From Thermoproteota archaeon (GTDB lineage: Archaea > Thermoproteota > Korarchaeia > JAOZGF01 > JAOZFZ01), in contig JAOZFZ010000013.1 in the NCBI GenBank assembly GCA_027491945.1, positions 1 through 31,961 on the forward strand: DNA of 31,961 bases, in the 5' to 3' direction. Of the stretch, positions 15,886 to 23,169 are shown one piece after another. Position numbers and translations under genes: made by a program. The notes beneath the pieces were generated by a model that did not search any database, was not told the origin of the DNA, and saw nothing but the letters and a program-made list of their open reading frames with translations. Every line of letters begins with the position of its first letter. Position 1 is the stretch's first letter.

Positions 15886-16144
15886 AAAGAAGTTAAAGAA
15901 GAGAATTAGGGAGAGGGGCCTATTCCCCCCATCTAAGCTTCTGATATCCTATGAACCCCATCAGAAGGCCGTGATAAAGATTGACCCATCTGTACACGAA
16001 GGTATGCCGCATCCACGGTTCCATGGCAAGGTGGGGGAGATCATCGATCAGCGCGGCTCTGCGTACATACTGAAAGTTAAAGATGGAGGAAAGTACAAGC
16101 TAGTTATTGCTAGACCTGAACATCTAAAGCCTTTCCCGACCTGA
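15848..16144 (+). CDS. rpl21e: Ribosomal protein L21e
   Basis: This large-subunit protein is shared by archaea and eukaryotes. The basic N-terminus (GKKSHGMRRKTRKKLKKRIR) is followed by an SH3-like barrel: VIKIDPSVHEGMPHPRFHGK is the family hallmark, and the end reads KYKLVIARPEHLKPF. ATG 15848 is preceded by GGTG seven bases upstream; GTG 15836 is an alternative giving four more residues. The start lies inside the 3' end of pus10, so the genes are translationally coupled. The order L21e-RpoF-DUF655-KsgA is a long-conserved archaeal cluster. Confidence 0.94.
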   Translation: MGKKSHGMRRKTRKKLKKRIRERGLFPPSKLLISYEPHQKAVIKIDPSVHEGMPHPRFHGKVGEIIDQRGSAYILKVKDGGKYKLVIARPEHLKPFPT

Positions 16145-16178
16145 ATCTTGTCTCCACCCTTAGTTAGGTGTGACATTT

Positions 16179-16508
16179 ATGGAAGTGCTAGAGGAGGGTG
16201 AAGTGAGCGTCCCGGAGGTCACAGACCTCCTAGCCGGGTTGGACGAATCCGAACTTAAACACTTTCAGAAATTAACGTTAGAGTATTGTCGCTTGTTCTC
16301 ATCCTTCACGCCAGAATCAGCGAGAAAGGTCATTAATGTGCTTGTGAACGAGTTTAAACTGGCAAAGAACGTTGCCGTTCAGGTTGTTAACTGTTGCCCC
16401 AAGTCTCGTGTTGAATTGATGGCAATACTGCACAAGACAGACTTAATAGGGCAGGAAGATAAACTAGATGCAATATTAAAGCTTTTGGGTGACAATGCCA
16501 CACAGTGA
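16179..16508 (+). CDS. rpoF: DNA-directed RNA polymerase subunit F (Rpb4)
   Basis: RpoF pairs with RpoE to form the stalk of archaeal RNA polymerase. The sequence is all helical, with the HRDC-like C-terminus (SRVELMAILHKTDLIGQEDK) expected for Rpb4. Position between L21e and DUF655 confirms it, as this order is conserved in many archaea. ATG 16179 is preferred to GTG 16170 because the SD AGGTG is eight bases before the ATG and only a base or two from the GTG. Confidence 0.92.
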   Translation: MEVLEEGEVSVPEVTDLLAGLDESELKHFQKLTLEYCRLFSSFTPESARKVINVLVNEFKLAKNVAVQVVNCCPKSRVELMAILHKTDLIGQEDKLDAILKLLGDNATQ

Positions 16509-16519
16509 AGTGAAGGGCC

Positions 16520-17104
16520 ATGAGGAGACCCCAGCGTAGAATATACGAAAATCATGCTTATGTTCTGGATTATCTCCCCCAAGGTCACCCAGAAGACTTC
16601 GGAAAACCAAGACGGCCAAAGCCGCTAGTTCAAGCTATTGGCGAGGATTACTTCCTTTTACTCGAACTAGTCATGCTGGAAGGCGTTCCGGTTGAGATAG
16701 GGGAACGCCTTTTTGTTGGGAAGGGATTGCGCACTAAGGTTAGATATGTCCGAGGAATAATTAGTTATGACAGGCTAACAAGTCAGGCTCGGGATCAACT
16801 TCCCTTTATTGTTGAAAAGATTGTGCTGGCACATGAGCAGCGATTTGTTGAATTCTTTAACTCAGCCCATCCCTTGACAAAACGCCTAAATGAGCTTGAA
16901 CTTCTCCCTGGGGTCGGAAAAAAGCTTATGTGGAATATCCTTGAGGAAAAGAAGAAGAGGGAGTTTTCTAGTTTCAAGGACATATCGGAAAGGACGAAGC
17001 TAAAGAAACCTGAGAAGGCTGTTATTAGCAGGATACTGGACGAACTTCGGGGAGAGTCAAAATATTATCTCTTCGTCTATAAGCCTGGGGCGCATACATT
17101 GTGA
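16520..17104 (+). CDS. DUF655 RNA-binding protein
   Basis: This 194-residue archaeal DUF655 protein has a central OB-like part (RRIYENHAYVLDYLPQGHP at the start, then AIGEDYFLLLELV). The C-terminal helix-hairpin-helix ELLPGVGKKLMWNILEEKKK normally contacts nucleic acid. The function is not established, though conserved linkage to ksgA and rpoF suggests rRNA or tRNA work. The stop overlaps the ksgA start (GTGA). Confidence 0.92.
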   Translation: MRRPQRRIYENHAYVLDYLPQGHPEDFGKPRRPKPLVQAIGEDYFLLLELVMLEGVPVEIGERLFVGKGLRTKVRYVRGIISYDRLTSQARDQLPFIVEKIVLAHEQRFVEFFNSAHPLTKRLNELELLPGVGKKLMWNILEEKKKREFSSFKDISERTKLKKPEKAVISRILDELRGESKYYLFVYKPGAHTL

Positions 17105-17955
17105 GCGTTTGGCGCAGCAAAAAGGAATTGCTAAAGGAAACAATGCGTCTGCTGACCCAATATGGAATTCGAGCGTCAAGGAGGTTGTCTCAGCATTTTA
17201 TGATCGATCCTAAGGCGATTGAAAGGATGGTCTCTGCTGCAGATCTTGGTGATGAGGATCATGTTGTTGAAATAGGTGCAGGTACTGGCAACCTTAGCAT
17301 TGCCTTGGTGAATAGGGCTGGAAGGATTACGTTAATCGAGAAAGATGCTAAGTTGGTAAAGCTGTTGAGAGACAGATTCTCAGGTTTACCTAATGTTAAA
17401 GTTATCTGCGCCGATGCCCTCAATTTCAGGTTTCCCAATGGATGCAAGATTGTATCGAATGTTCCCTATCATATTTCTTCAAAGCTGTTACTTCATATAC
17501 TAGACCAAGCTAATTACCAGCTAGCGGTGTTAACGCTTCAAAAGGAATTCGGTGAGAGGATAATAGCCTCTGTGGGCACAAAAAAATATGGCAGGATTAC
17601 ATTGCACGTCCAGCTTAAGGCTCACGCAGAGAAGGTGATGGATGTATCCAGGAATAGTTTTTGGCCGCCCCCAAAGGTTGATTCGGTGACGGTAATGTTA
17701 AAACCTAAACACATCGATCTTAGTGAGTGTGAAGAAGAGGTTTTCCTTCTGTTAACCAATCTTCTATTTAGGTACCGCAATAAAAAGCTCATCAATGCAC
17801 TACGCCTTTCAAAGACCTATTTTACAGAGCGGAAAATGGATGTAAATGATGTGATTGAGGTGTTTGAAAGAACTAACATGCTCAACATGCGTCCCTTTGA
17901 GCTTTCCTTAAATGCTCTTCTCTTGGTTTCTCGTGCCCTCTGCCAGTTATATTGA
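17101..17955 (+). CDS. ksgA: 16S rRNA dimethyladenosine transferase KsgA/Dim1
   Basis: KsgA dimethylates two adjacent adenines near the 3' end of 16S rRNA and serves as a biogenesis checkpoint. SQHFMIDPKAIERMV near residue 30, motif I VVEIGAGTGNLSIAL, the catalytic NVPYHISSKLL and the FWPPPKVDSVTVML tail are all diagnostic. It has 284 residues, normal for archaea. GTG 17101 overlaps the DUF655 stop as GTGA. A T-rich run follows the gene. Confidence 0.95.
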   Translation: MSVWRSKKELLKETMRLLTQYGIRASRRLSQHFMIDPKAIERMVSAADLGDEDHVVEIGAGTGNLSIALVNRAGRITLIEKDAKLVKLLRDRFSGLPNVKVICADALNFRFPNGCKIVSNVPYHISSKLLLHILDQANYQLAVLTLQKEFGERIIASVGTKKYGRITLHVQLKAHAEKVMDVSRNSFWPPPKVDSVTVMLKPKHIDLSECEEEVFLLLTNLLFRYRNKKLINALRLSKTYFTERKMDVNDVIEVFERTNMLNMRPFELSLNALLLVSRALCQLY

Positions 17956-17980
17956 GGAGTGTCTTCTTTACTGGTTTGTT

Positions 17981-17992
17981 ATTTATTTTTTT
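17981..17992 (+). terminator. Possible T-run terminator after ksgA
   Basis: ATTTATTTTTTT lies 26 bases after the ksgA stop and before the next SD. T-runs terminate archaeal RNA polymerase. There is no hairpin, so the call rests on composition and position at the end of a long operon. Confidence 0.35.
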
Positions 17993-18037
17993 CACCAAAT
18001 TCTTTTTCTTGCTATGGTGTAGTAAATTTACGGGGAG

Positions 18038-18790
18038 GTGAGAGCCATAGAGAAGCCTGCAGATCAAAGAGCCTTAAATTATCTGCTAGCTCTCTGCTTT
18101 GTACTCTTGGTGGTGTTAAACACGAAAGGGCTCCTTTTGACCCATAGGTTAGGGCCTGAAGACCCTGGCCTACCTATACTCCTTTTATGCCTTATGCTCG
18201 CCGGGTCCTGCTTGTTAATTATCCATTTCATAAGAAAGGAAGCGGTAAAGAGGGGTGTAGAGGGCGTTCGATGGATAAAAAAGCTATCTAACAGTGTTTC
18301 TGTGGGAACTGTAAGGAATTGCGTGGTATTTAGGGATGGCTCCAGGTGTCAAGGCATTCTGGCCCTTAAACTCGTTAAACGCCCCAATATTCCATTGGTT
18401 GAGAGTTTAAGTGGCTCTTCACATACTTATCAATTGGTAGAGCACATTAATTTAGTTACAAGGCTGCGCGATGCCATTGTTGAGATTCAATCTCAAGGCA
18501 TAGCGTGTGCATATGCTGTCCTTCCCCATCCCCAAGAAGCCTTTTCCTTTAAAACCGCTCCAAATCTGATGGGTAGTGATGAGCATAAAGGCCACCGATC
18601 AATACCGACATCTGTATATGCTGTCCTCGTATTTGAAACCAAGTGCTCTAACCTTGTTGAGGCAGTTAAGAGAAAAGAGGCTGATTTAACCGTTGTAAAA
18701 AGCGTTCTAGAAGCTATGGTCACAGGGGTAGAGTTCGAGCAGGTGAGTTGGAGGGAGCTGGTTAAGTCTTCGCCGATTTTTTTTTGCTAA
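18038..18790 (+). CDS. Two-TM membrane protein, probable N-terminal half of a split HerA/VirB4-like ATPase
   Basis: The 250-residue product has two N-terminal membrane segments (about 14-34 and 44-64) with a short polar loop. A soluble alpha/beta domain follows: NCVVFRDGSRCQGILALKLV, then a helical part with VTRLRDAIVEIQSQGIACAY and a strand-rich end. This layout resembles the small membrane partner plus N-terminal domain of VirB4/CedB-type ATPases, but I do not recognise a specific family. The start is unclear: GTG 18038 lies inside the SD-like GGGGAGGTGA, while ATA 18047 is correctly spaced. The reading ends seven bases into the downstream ATPase frame, at a run of nine T. Confidence 0.6.
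   Translation: MRAIEKPADQRALNYLLALCFVLLVVLNTKGLLLTHRLGPEDPGLPILLLCLMLAGSCLLIIHFIRKEAVKRGVEGVRWIKKLSNSVSVGTVRNCVVFRDGSRCQGILALKLVKRPNIPLVESLSGSSHTYQLVEHINLVTRLRDAIVEIQSQGIACAYAVLPHPQEAFSFKTAPNLMGSDEHKGHRSIPTSVYAVLVFETKCSNLVEAVKRKEADLTVVKSVLEAMVTGVEFEQVSWRELVKSSPIFFC
18777..18785 (+). other. T9 homopolymer at the junction of two overlapping frames
   Basis: Nine consecutive T lie where the TM protein ends and the ATPase begins. Reading one extra T (slippage of polymerase or ribosome, or a sequencing/assembly error) would join the frames as I-F-F-L-L-T and give one protein of about 853 residues. The ATPase TTG at 18784 has no SD upstream. Confidence 0.6.
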
Positions 18791-20595
18791 CCAATGACAG
18801 GGGCCTTCCTCTCCTACCAAACGAGGTATGCGCGCTTTTGCCACTCTTCTCGCAACCTCCCTGGTTTTTTGAGTCCTTTGTTAATCGTGGGGATGGTGAA
18901 AAGAGTGGAAGCGCTCTAATAGGTCATGTTTTTTACAAGAATCGCCTCTTGTTTCCAGTCTACCTTTCCGTTGATGAGCTAGCGCAAAGAATGTTAATAA
19001 CAGGTCAGACAGGAACCGGAAAGACTCTTCTCGCCATGAATATCATTAAGCAGATCGTGAAGAGTATAGAGGGGCCAATTTTCATCTTCGACTACAACGG
19101 TGAGTACAGAGGGTTAGCAATTGACTGCATGGGTAAAATATTCACCGTGGGGGGTGAAATCTCCCCCTTAAGGATAAATATCTTCCGCCTCGATCCTAGG
19201 CAGTATTATGATTTAAAGGATCATATACTGTGGCTTCATAGCCTCCTACAGGAGGAACTCTCTCTACCAGAACCAACATCTGAGTTCTTACGGGAGGTTC
19301 TTGAAAAACTCTACACGGAAAATCCAGATGGAGGCTTTACATTTGATGATCTAGTGTCGGAAATTATCAAATGTGAGGCTGCGGATTCCGCATCGCTGCA
19401 GGTGAAAAATGCCCTTCTTAGAAGGTTACAACTTCTAGTTAGAGGGGAGGCATCAAAAGTATTAGGGCTAGAGACAACGTTAAACCTCGAAAATATAATC
19501 GATAAGGGAAGGGTTGTGTGCTTTGACTTATCATGGCTTGTTAACCTAGAATCGCGGCGTATCATTACCCTTTTACTTCTAAAACTTATATTTGACCTTT
19601 GTTACAGTCCAGATCATATTATGCGTGGAGTTAAGAGCCTTATTGTGATAGACGAGGCTCAAGAAATTTTAACCGCATCAACCACGCAGACAGGCAGACG
19701 CGTAGTAGATCTACTTCGAAAAATGGGGGTCAGTGTTTTAGCCCTAGGGTCATCACCTCACTTGTTAGATGAAAGTCTAATCCGAAATACAGCCATAAAA
19801 ATGTCATTTAGAACTGTTGACGAGAGGGATAAGGCCATAATAGCCTCCTCAATGGGCATGAACGCTGCTCAAAAGGAACAGCTGGGTCGTTTGGACAACA
19901 TGGAGGCCTTTTTCTTTTCTCCTAAATGTAAATTTCCGCTTTTACTGCGCGTTAATATCAAAAAACATTTTCAACCCACAAAAAACGCAGAAATTCAAAG
20001 ATATGCACGTATTTTTGATGAGTGTGATGGTAATCCGCATTGCATCCTGAGTGCTGTCAATAAGCAAATTACCAGTGCATTGGAAGATTACGAGTTTCTC
20101 AGCGTTAAGGATCTTAGGGCAATTACGGGACTCCCCGGCTGTCTCATTGCTAAAGTAATCAGTGAAGGGCAACTGGGAAAGATCAGAGTATTTCAAATCA
20201 ACATGGACGGCCATAGGGAGACATATCTTACTCTGCTTAAGAGGGAAGATTTTCTCCGTCAACTAGCCACTTCTAGAATCCTGGAGTTATGTTATGACCT
20301 ATCAATACCTGTGAGTGGCAACTTAACCACTCTGGATATAGGGGGTAGTCTGAGATTATTTATGGTGAACCCGCCTTTAAACCCATCTCTTATCAGCCAT
20401 TTGCTTTTAGAAATCCACGAAGCTCTCCCAGCCGGGAAAGCAGGGGTGATTTTGCTGTTGTCCGATAAAATCGAAGATGTGCAGAGCTTTGGATTTATAC
20501 CCAAAGAGGTTTTAGGTAGCAAGGCCCTTAGGGTCTACTGTATAGGTAGGCTAAGCCATCTTCTTCAGTATATCAAGATGTTCTTCAGTAATTAA
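18784..20595 (+). CDS. HerA/VirB4-like (DUF87) ATPase with C-terminal winged helix
   Basis: This 603-residue hexameric-type pump ATPase has Walker A GQTGTGKT (about residues 77-84), FIFDYNGEYRGL shortly after, Walker B LIVIDEAQEIL, and the arginine-finger region LRKMGVSVLALGSSPHLL. These features fit the HerA/FtsK superfamily, nearest to the DNA-pumping HerA, CedB and VirB4 branch. Beyond residue 400 a winged-helix-like segment (FLSVKDLRAITGLPGCLIAK) precedes a further alpha/beta domain that I cannot name. No nurA gene, the normal HerA partner, lies nearby. The only start is TTG 18784 inside a T-run without SD, so it may be made as a frameshift fusion with the upstream protein. Confidence 0.8.
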   Translation: MLTNDRGLPLLPNEVCALLPLFSQPPWFFESFVNRGDGEKSGSALIGHVFYKNRLLFPVYLSVDELAQRMLITGQTGTGKTLLAMNIIKQIVKSIEGPIFIFDYNGEYRGLAIDCMGKIFTVGGEISPLRINIFRLDPRQYYDLKDHILWLHSLLQEELSLPEPTSEFLREVLEKLYTENPDGGFTFDDLVSEIIKCEAADSASLQVKNALLRRLQLLVRGEASKVLGLETTLNLENIIDKGRVVCFDLSWLVNLESRRIITLLLLKLIFDLCYSPDHIMRGVKSLIVIDEAQEILTASTTQTGRRVVDLLRKMGVSVLALGSSPHLLDESLIRNTAIKMSFRTVDERDKAIIASSMGMNAAQKEQLGRLDNMEAFFFSPKCKFPLLLRVNIKKHFQPTKNAEIQRYARIFDECDGNPHCILSAVNKQITSALEDYEFLSVKDLRAITGLPGCLIAKVISEGQLGKIRVFQINMDGHRETYLTLLKREDFLRQLATSRILELCYDLSIPVSGNLTTLDIGGSLRLFMVNPPLNPSLISHLLLEIHEALPAGKAGVILLLSDKIEDVQSFGFIPKEVLGSKALRVYCIGRLSHLLQYIKMFFSN

Positions 20596-20621
20596 ACCTC
20601 AGTAAGGGATGATGAGAGATA

Positions 20622-20696
20622 TGCTCCGGGCGGGATTTGAACCCGCGTCGAGGGCTCGAGAGGCCCTCATGCTTGGCCGGGCTACACCACCGGAGC
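20622..20696 (-). tRNA. tRNA-Glu (anticodon CTC)
   Basis: The minus strand folds as a 75-base cloverleaf. The acceptor stem is GCTCCGG paired with CCGGAGC, plus discriminator A. The D arm has GTAGCCCGGCCAAGC. The anticodon stem is AGGGC with GCCCT and loop CTCTCGA, anticodon CTC at 20660-20658. The T arm is GCGGG TTCAAAT CCCGC. No intron is seen and CCA is not encoded. The 5' end lies six bases after the stop codon of the upstream membrane-protein gene. Confidence 0.97.
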
Positions 20697-20702
20697 TTTG
20701 TT

Positions 20703-21029
20703 TCATAAAAAGCTTAATAGAGTTTCTACCGGGTGGAAATCAAATACCTTGAAAAGGAGAAGCCATATCGCTAATATAAAGCTAACGGCTACTATCGCCT
20801 GTATAAACCTCTTATTATACAGCGGTACAAAGACCATAATGCCTGAAACCGCTATGTTTAGAATAAGGAAAATTCGGAAAAGCATATCACGTGGGAAAAG
20901 CCATTGAGTGAAAACCCAAACCCCAAACTCTGATATAAGAAGCGCAATTACAAACATTATCGCCCCAAAGAGTAAGCCATACACACTCTCGCTAAGAAAG
21001 AACTTTGTTCCTCTTCTTCTCTTTCTCAT
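20703..21029 (-). CDS. Small membrane protein of unknown function
   Basis: This 108-residue protein has a basic N-terminus (MRKRRRGTK) and three predicted membrane segments, about residues 17-40, 50-70 and 74-95. I recognise no family. The positive-inside rule puts the N-terminus in the cytoplasm. Its stop is six bases before the tRNA-Glu gene, so the tRNA is either co-transcribed or has its promoter inside this gene. Confidence 0.6.
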   Translation of the reverse strand: MRKRRRGTKFFLSESVYGLLFGAIMFVIALLISEFGVWVFTQWLFPRDMLFRIFLILNIAVSGIMVFVPLYNKRFIQAIVAVSFILAIWLLLFKVFDFHPVETLLSFL

Positions 21030-21169
21030 TTATCTTAGCCTCGCGGTAAAGCTCTATCATGTCAGAAGATATGAACAGCTAACTTACAAGGTCTTTTAAA
21101 TCTTATGCAGCGTACCGCTAAAGAATTCAATGTTTCTTATCCCAAGCATCATCTTACTGGAAAAACTGC

Positions 21170-21433
21170 TTATAGTTCCGGTATTTCGTCCTTTTTAAGG
21201 GCTTTCTCCCTGCTAGATGCGCTTGGAGCAATAAAATCTATATCTAGCTCCTCTAACACGCTCTCTTCCTCCGCTTCCTCACCCTCACCTTCTTCTTGTA
21301 GCTCTCTCGCCGCCTCTAGCAAACGTACGGCACTGAATATATCATATCCGCAGAAGGGGCACCTAAGCCCCTCCTCCTTCTTTGCCTCCTCTTCTCTAAA
21401 TATTCTCCTGCATCGCCGACATTTAAGGAGCAA
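21170..21433 (-). CDS. Zinc-ribbon protein of unknown function
   Basis: This 87-residue protein has one zinc ribbon at its N-terminus (CRRC and CPFCG, 17 residues apart). A helix follows, then a long acidic stretch (EEEGEGEEAEEESVLEELDID) and a charged tail. The ribbon recalls RNA polymerase subunit P, but the acidic half does not. TTG 21433 is favoured, since GGAGG lies seven bases upstream; ATG 21451 precedes that SD. It diverges from the SAM hydrolase gene. Confidence 0.6.
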   Translation of the reverse strand: MLLKCRRCRRIFREEEAKKEEGLRCPFCGYDIFSAVRLLEAARELQEEGEGEEAEEESVLEELDIDFIAPSASSREKALKKDEIPEL

Positions 21434-21571
21434 AATGCATCCTCCAGCCATAGGGCCACGGGGTTTAATTTGGTCAGAAGATTAGACGATACTCCCTTAT
21501 TGTGGGCTCTTTCTTCATTTTTAAAATTAGTCGAAAGCAATGTAGGTGGTCTTCCTTTGAGGTTTATGATG

Positions 21572-22378
21572 ATGAAAGGCAGAAAATCCAAAGTAATCAC
21601 TTTAACCACTGATTTTGGGCTTAATGATCCATATGTTGCAGCGATGAAGGGCGTTATACTATCAATTAACCCAAACGTAATGATGATTGACATATCCCAC
21701 AGCGTTCCCAAACATGATCCGCTCACTGCGGGTTTTCTTTTGCTTAGCATCGCTAAATACTTCCCTGCTGGGAGCATTCACCTTTGTGTTGTTGATCCTG
21801 GAGTTGGAACGGAAAGAAGGGGATTAATTCTCTGGTGTAAAGACTACATACTGGTTGGGCCAGATAATGGCTGTTTATCGCTAGCCTCGGATGCATCAGA
21901 GCTAAGGAGAGCGTTTGCAATTAACATTGAAAAACTTCATCGCTCGGTCTCGGCAACTTTCCATGGGAGAGATTTGTTTGCTCCAGCAGCGGCCTATCTA
22001 AGTCTTGGTGTTCCTCCATCAGCTATAGCTGAACCCATAAGGTCATTTAAAAGAATATCTATACCCCCTCCGCGGCTCTCAAAGGGCAGGTTAAAGGGAA
22101 CGGTCCTGTACATAGATAACTTTGGGAATATTGTAACGAATATAACCCCTGTGCATCTTCAAGATATCGGCGTGAGAATAGGGGATGAGCTCAAGATAAG
22201 TCTTAAATCTGGAGAGTATAGAGCCCCCTTCCTGTACACCTATGGAAACGTTAAGAAAGGGGAGTTATTAGCTCTTATCAACAGCTTTAACCTGCTTGAA
22301 GTATCAATTAGAGAGGACAACGCTGCAGAGAAACTTAAAACTCGAAGAGGTGATTTTATTGCCGTTGAGAAATTCTAA
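21572..22378 (+). CDS. S-adenosyl-L-methionine hydrolase (DUF62)
   Basis: This enzyme, also called SAM hydroxide adenosyltransferase, splits SAM to adenosine and methionine and is related to fluorinase/chlorinase. ITLTTDFGLNDPYVAAMKG at the N-terminus, IDISHSVPKHD, VVDPGVGTERR, VGPDNGCL and FHGRDLFAPAAAYL are the family blocks. The C-terminal domain has IDNFGNIVTNI. Three ATG codons occur in tandem (21566, 21569, 21572). The SD GAGGT at 21559 best suits the third. The gene ends convergently with the NMN adenylyltransferase gene, overlapping by 23 bases. Confidence 0.9.
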   Translation: MKGRKSKVITLTTDFGLNDPYVAAMKGVILSINPNVMMIDISHSVPKHDPLTAGFLLLSIAKYFPAGSIHLCVVDPGVGTERRGLILWCKDYILVGPDNGCLSLASDASELRRAFAINIEKLHRSVSATFHGRDLFAPAAAYLSLGVPPSAIAEPIRSFKRISIPPPRLSKGRLKGTVLYIDNFGNIVTNITPVHLQDIGVRIGDELKISLKSGEYRAPFLYTYGNVKKGELLALINSFNLLEVSIREDNAAEKLKTRRGDFIAVEKF

Positions 22379-22877
22379 ACAGCATTTTTATCCTCTCGAC
22401 TCCCCCAACCTTCTCAATAACCCTCTTTACTGCGTGGGGGACTAAACCTTCCCACTCCTCTCCCTCGGACATTAGCCTCCTTATTCTCGTACCAGAGATC
22501 TCTTCTCTCTTGTAGAATGGTATTTTTTTCACAGAGTATCCAGCATCGCTGAACAACTGCCTCGTTAAAGGGTCATTGCTAAACACCACATCGAAGCATG
22601 GCGTATAGTTCTCCACATGCCTGACCCAGATGAAATTTCTCTCGTAGGTGTCATCTACTGGTATGATTAATGGTCCCCTTATCTCCTCCTCCTCCAGTGA
22701 GTTGCTGATCATTTCGATTCGCTCACCTGCTGTAAACGGGTTTTTCAAAGTGTAACTGAATTGAGCGCTTCCGATAACTATTATCAGTCTTTCGGCATGT
22801 TTTAGAGCGTATTTGATGGCATAAAGATGCCCTAGATGGAATGGCTGAAATCTACCGACAAGTAACCCTCTCTCCAC
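22356..22877 (-). CDS. nadM: Nicotinamide-nucleotide adenylyltransferase
   Basis: NadM joins NMN and ATP to make NAD+. GLLVGRFQPFHLGHLYAIKY carries the nucleotidyltransferase HxGH site, and EISGTRIRRLM is the second motif. The chosen start is GTG 22877, preceded by SD GGAGGGGG. It gives a protein of 173 residues, the usual archaeal size; a reading from 22946 would add 23 unconserved residues. NAD kinase is encoded elsewhere in the window. Confidence 0.93.
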   Translation of the reverse strand: MERGLLVGRFQPFHLGHLYAIKYALKHAERLIIVIGSAQFSYTLKNPFTAGERIEMISNSLEEEEIRGPLIIPVDDTYERNFIWVRHVENYTPCFDVVFSNDPLTRQLFSDAGYSVKKIPFYKREEISGTRIRRLMSEGEEWEGLVPHAVKRVIEKVGGVERIKMLFRISQRQ

Positions 22878-22989
22878 AGCAACCCCCTCCTGTTCCGGTT
22901 TCCGGAGATTACTCAAATATATTTTAACACCATAAAATAAAGTCAAGAATCCTGGTCAGCTGCAGATCAGGCAGTCTTGGGTAATAGCC

Positions 22990-23169
22990 ATGACCACGGA
23001 TGATCTTGTTAAGGAATTTCTTCAAAGTCACTTTGAAGATGAGCCGGAACTTGCAAGAAAGGCCTATAATCTCTATAAAATTTTCATAAAGAAGGGAGTT
23101 AAGGCCCTTGAAGAGGAAATAAGGAGGATGATAGATACCGAAACCGACACGGAGAGGTCTGCTCAATGA
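22990..23169 (+). CDS. 59-residue acidic helical protein coupled to the Rad50-like gene
   Basis: ATG 22990 opens MTTDDLVKEFLQSHFEDEPE and continues with LARKAYNLYKIFIKKGVKAL and a helical, charged end. The stop overlaps the next start as ATGA, strong evidence that it is a real, translationally coupled gene. The two helices and acidic N-terminus could form a small binding partner. No family is recognised. A TATA-like TATTTTAA lies about 70 bases upstream. Given the actin gene two genes away, a short arcadin-like role is conceivable but unproven. Confidence 0.65.
   Translation: MTTDDLVKEFLQSHFEDEPELARKAYNLYKIFIKKGVKALEEEIRRMIDTETDTERSAQ

Noticed and set aside
22924..23166. 80-codon minus-strand frame opposite the start of the Rad50-like gene
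   Set aside because: It is antisense to the 59-residue gene, whose ATGA coupling and composition are far more convincing.
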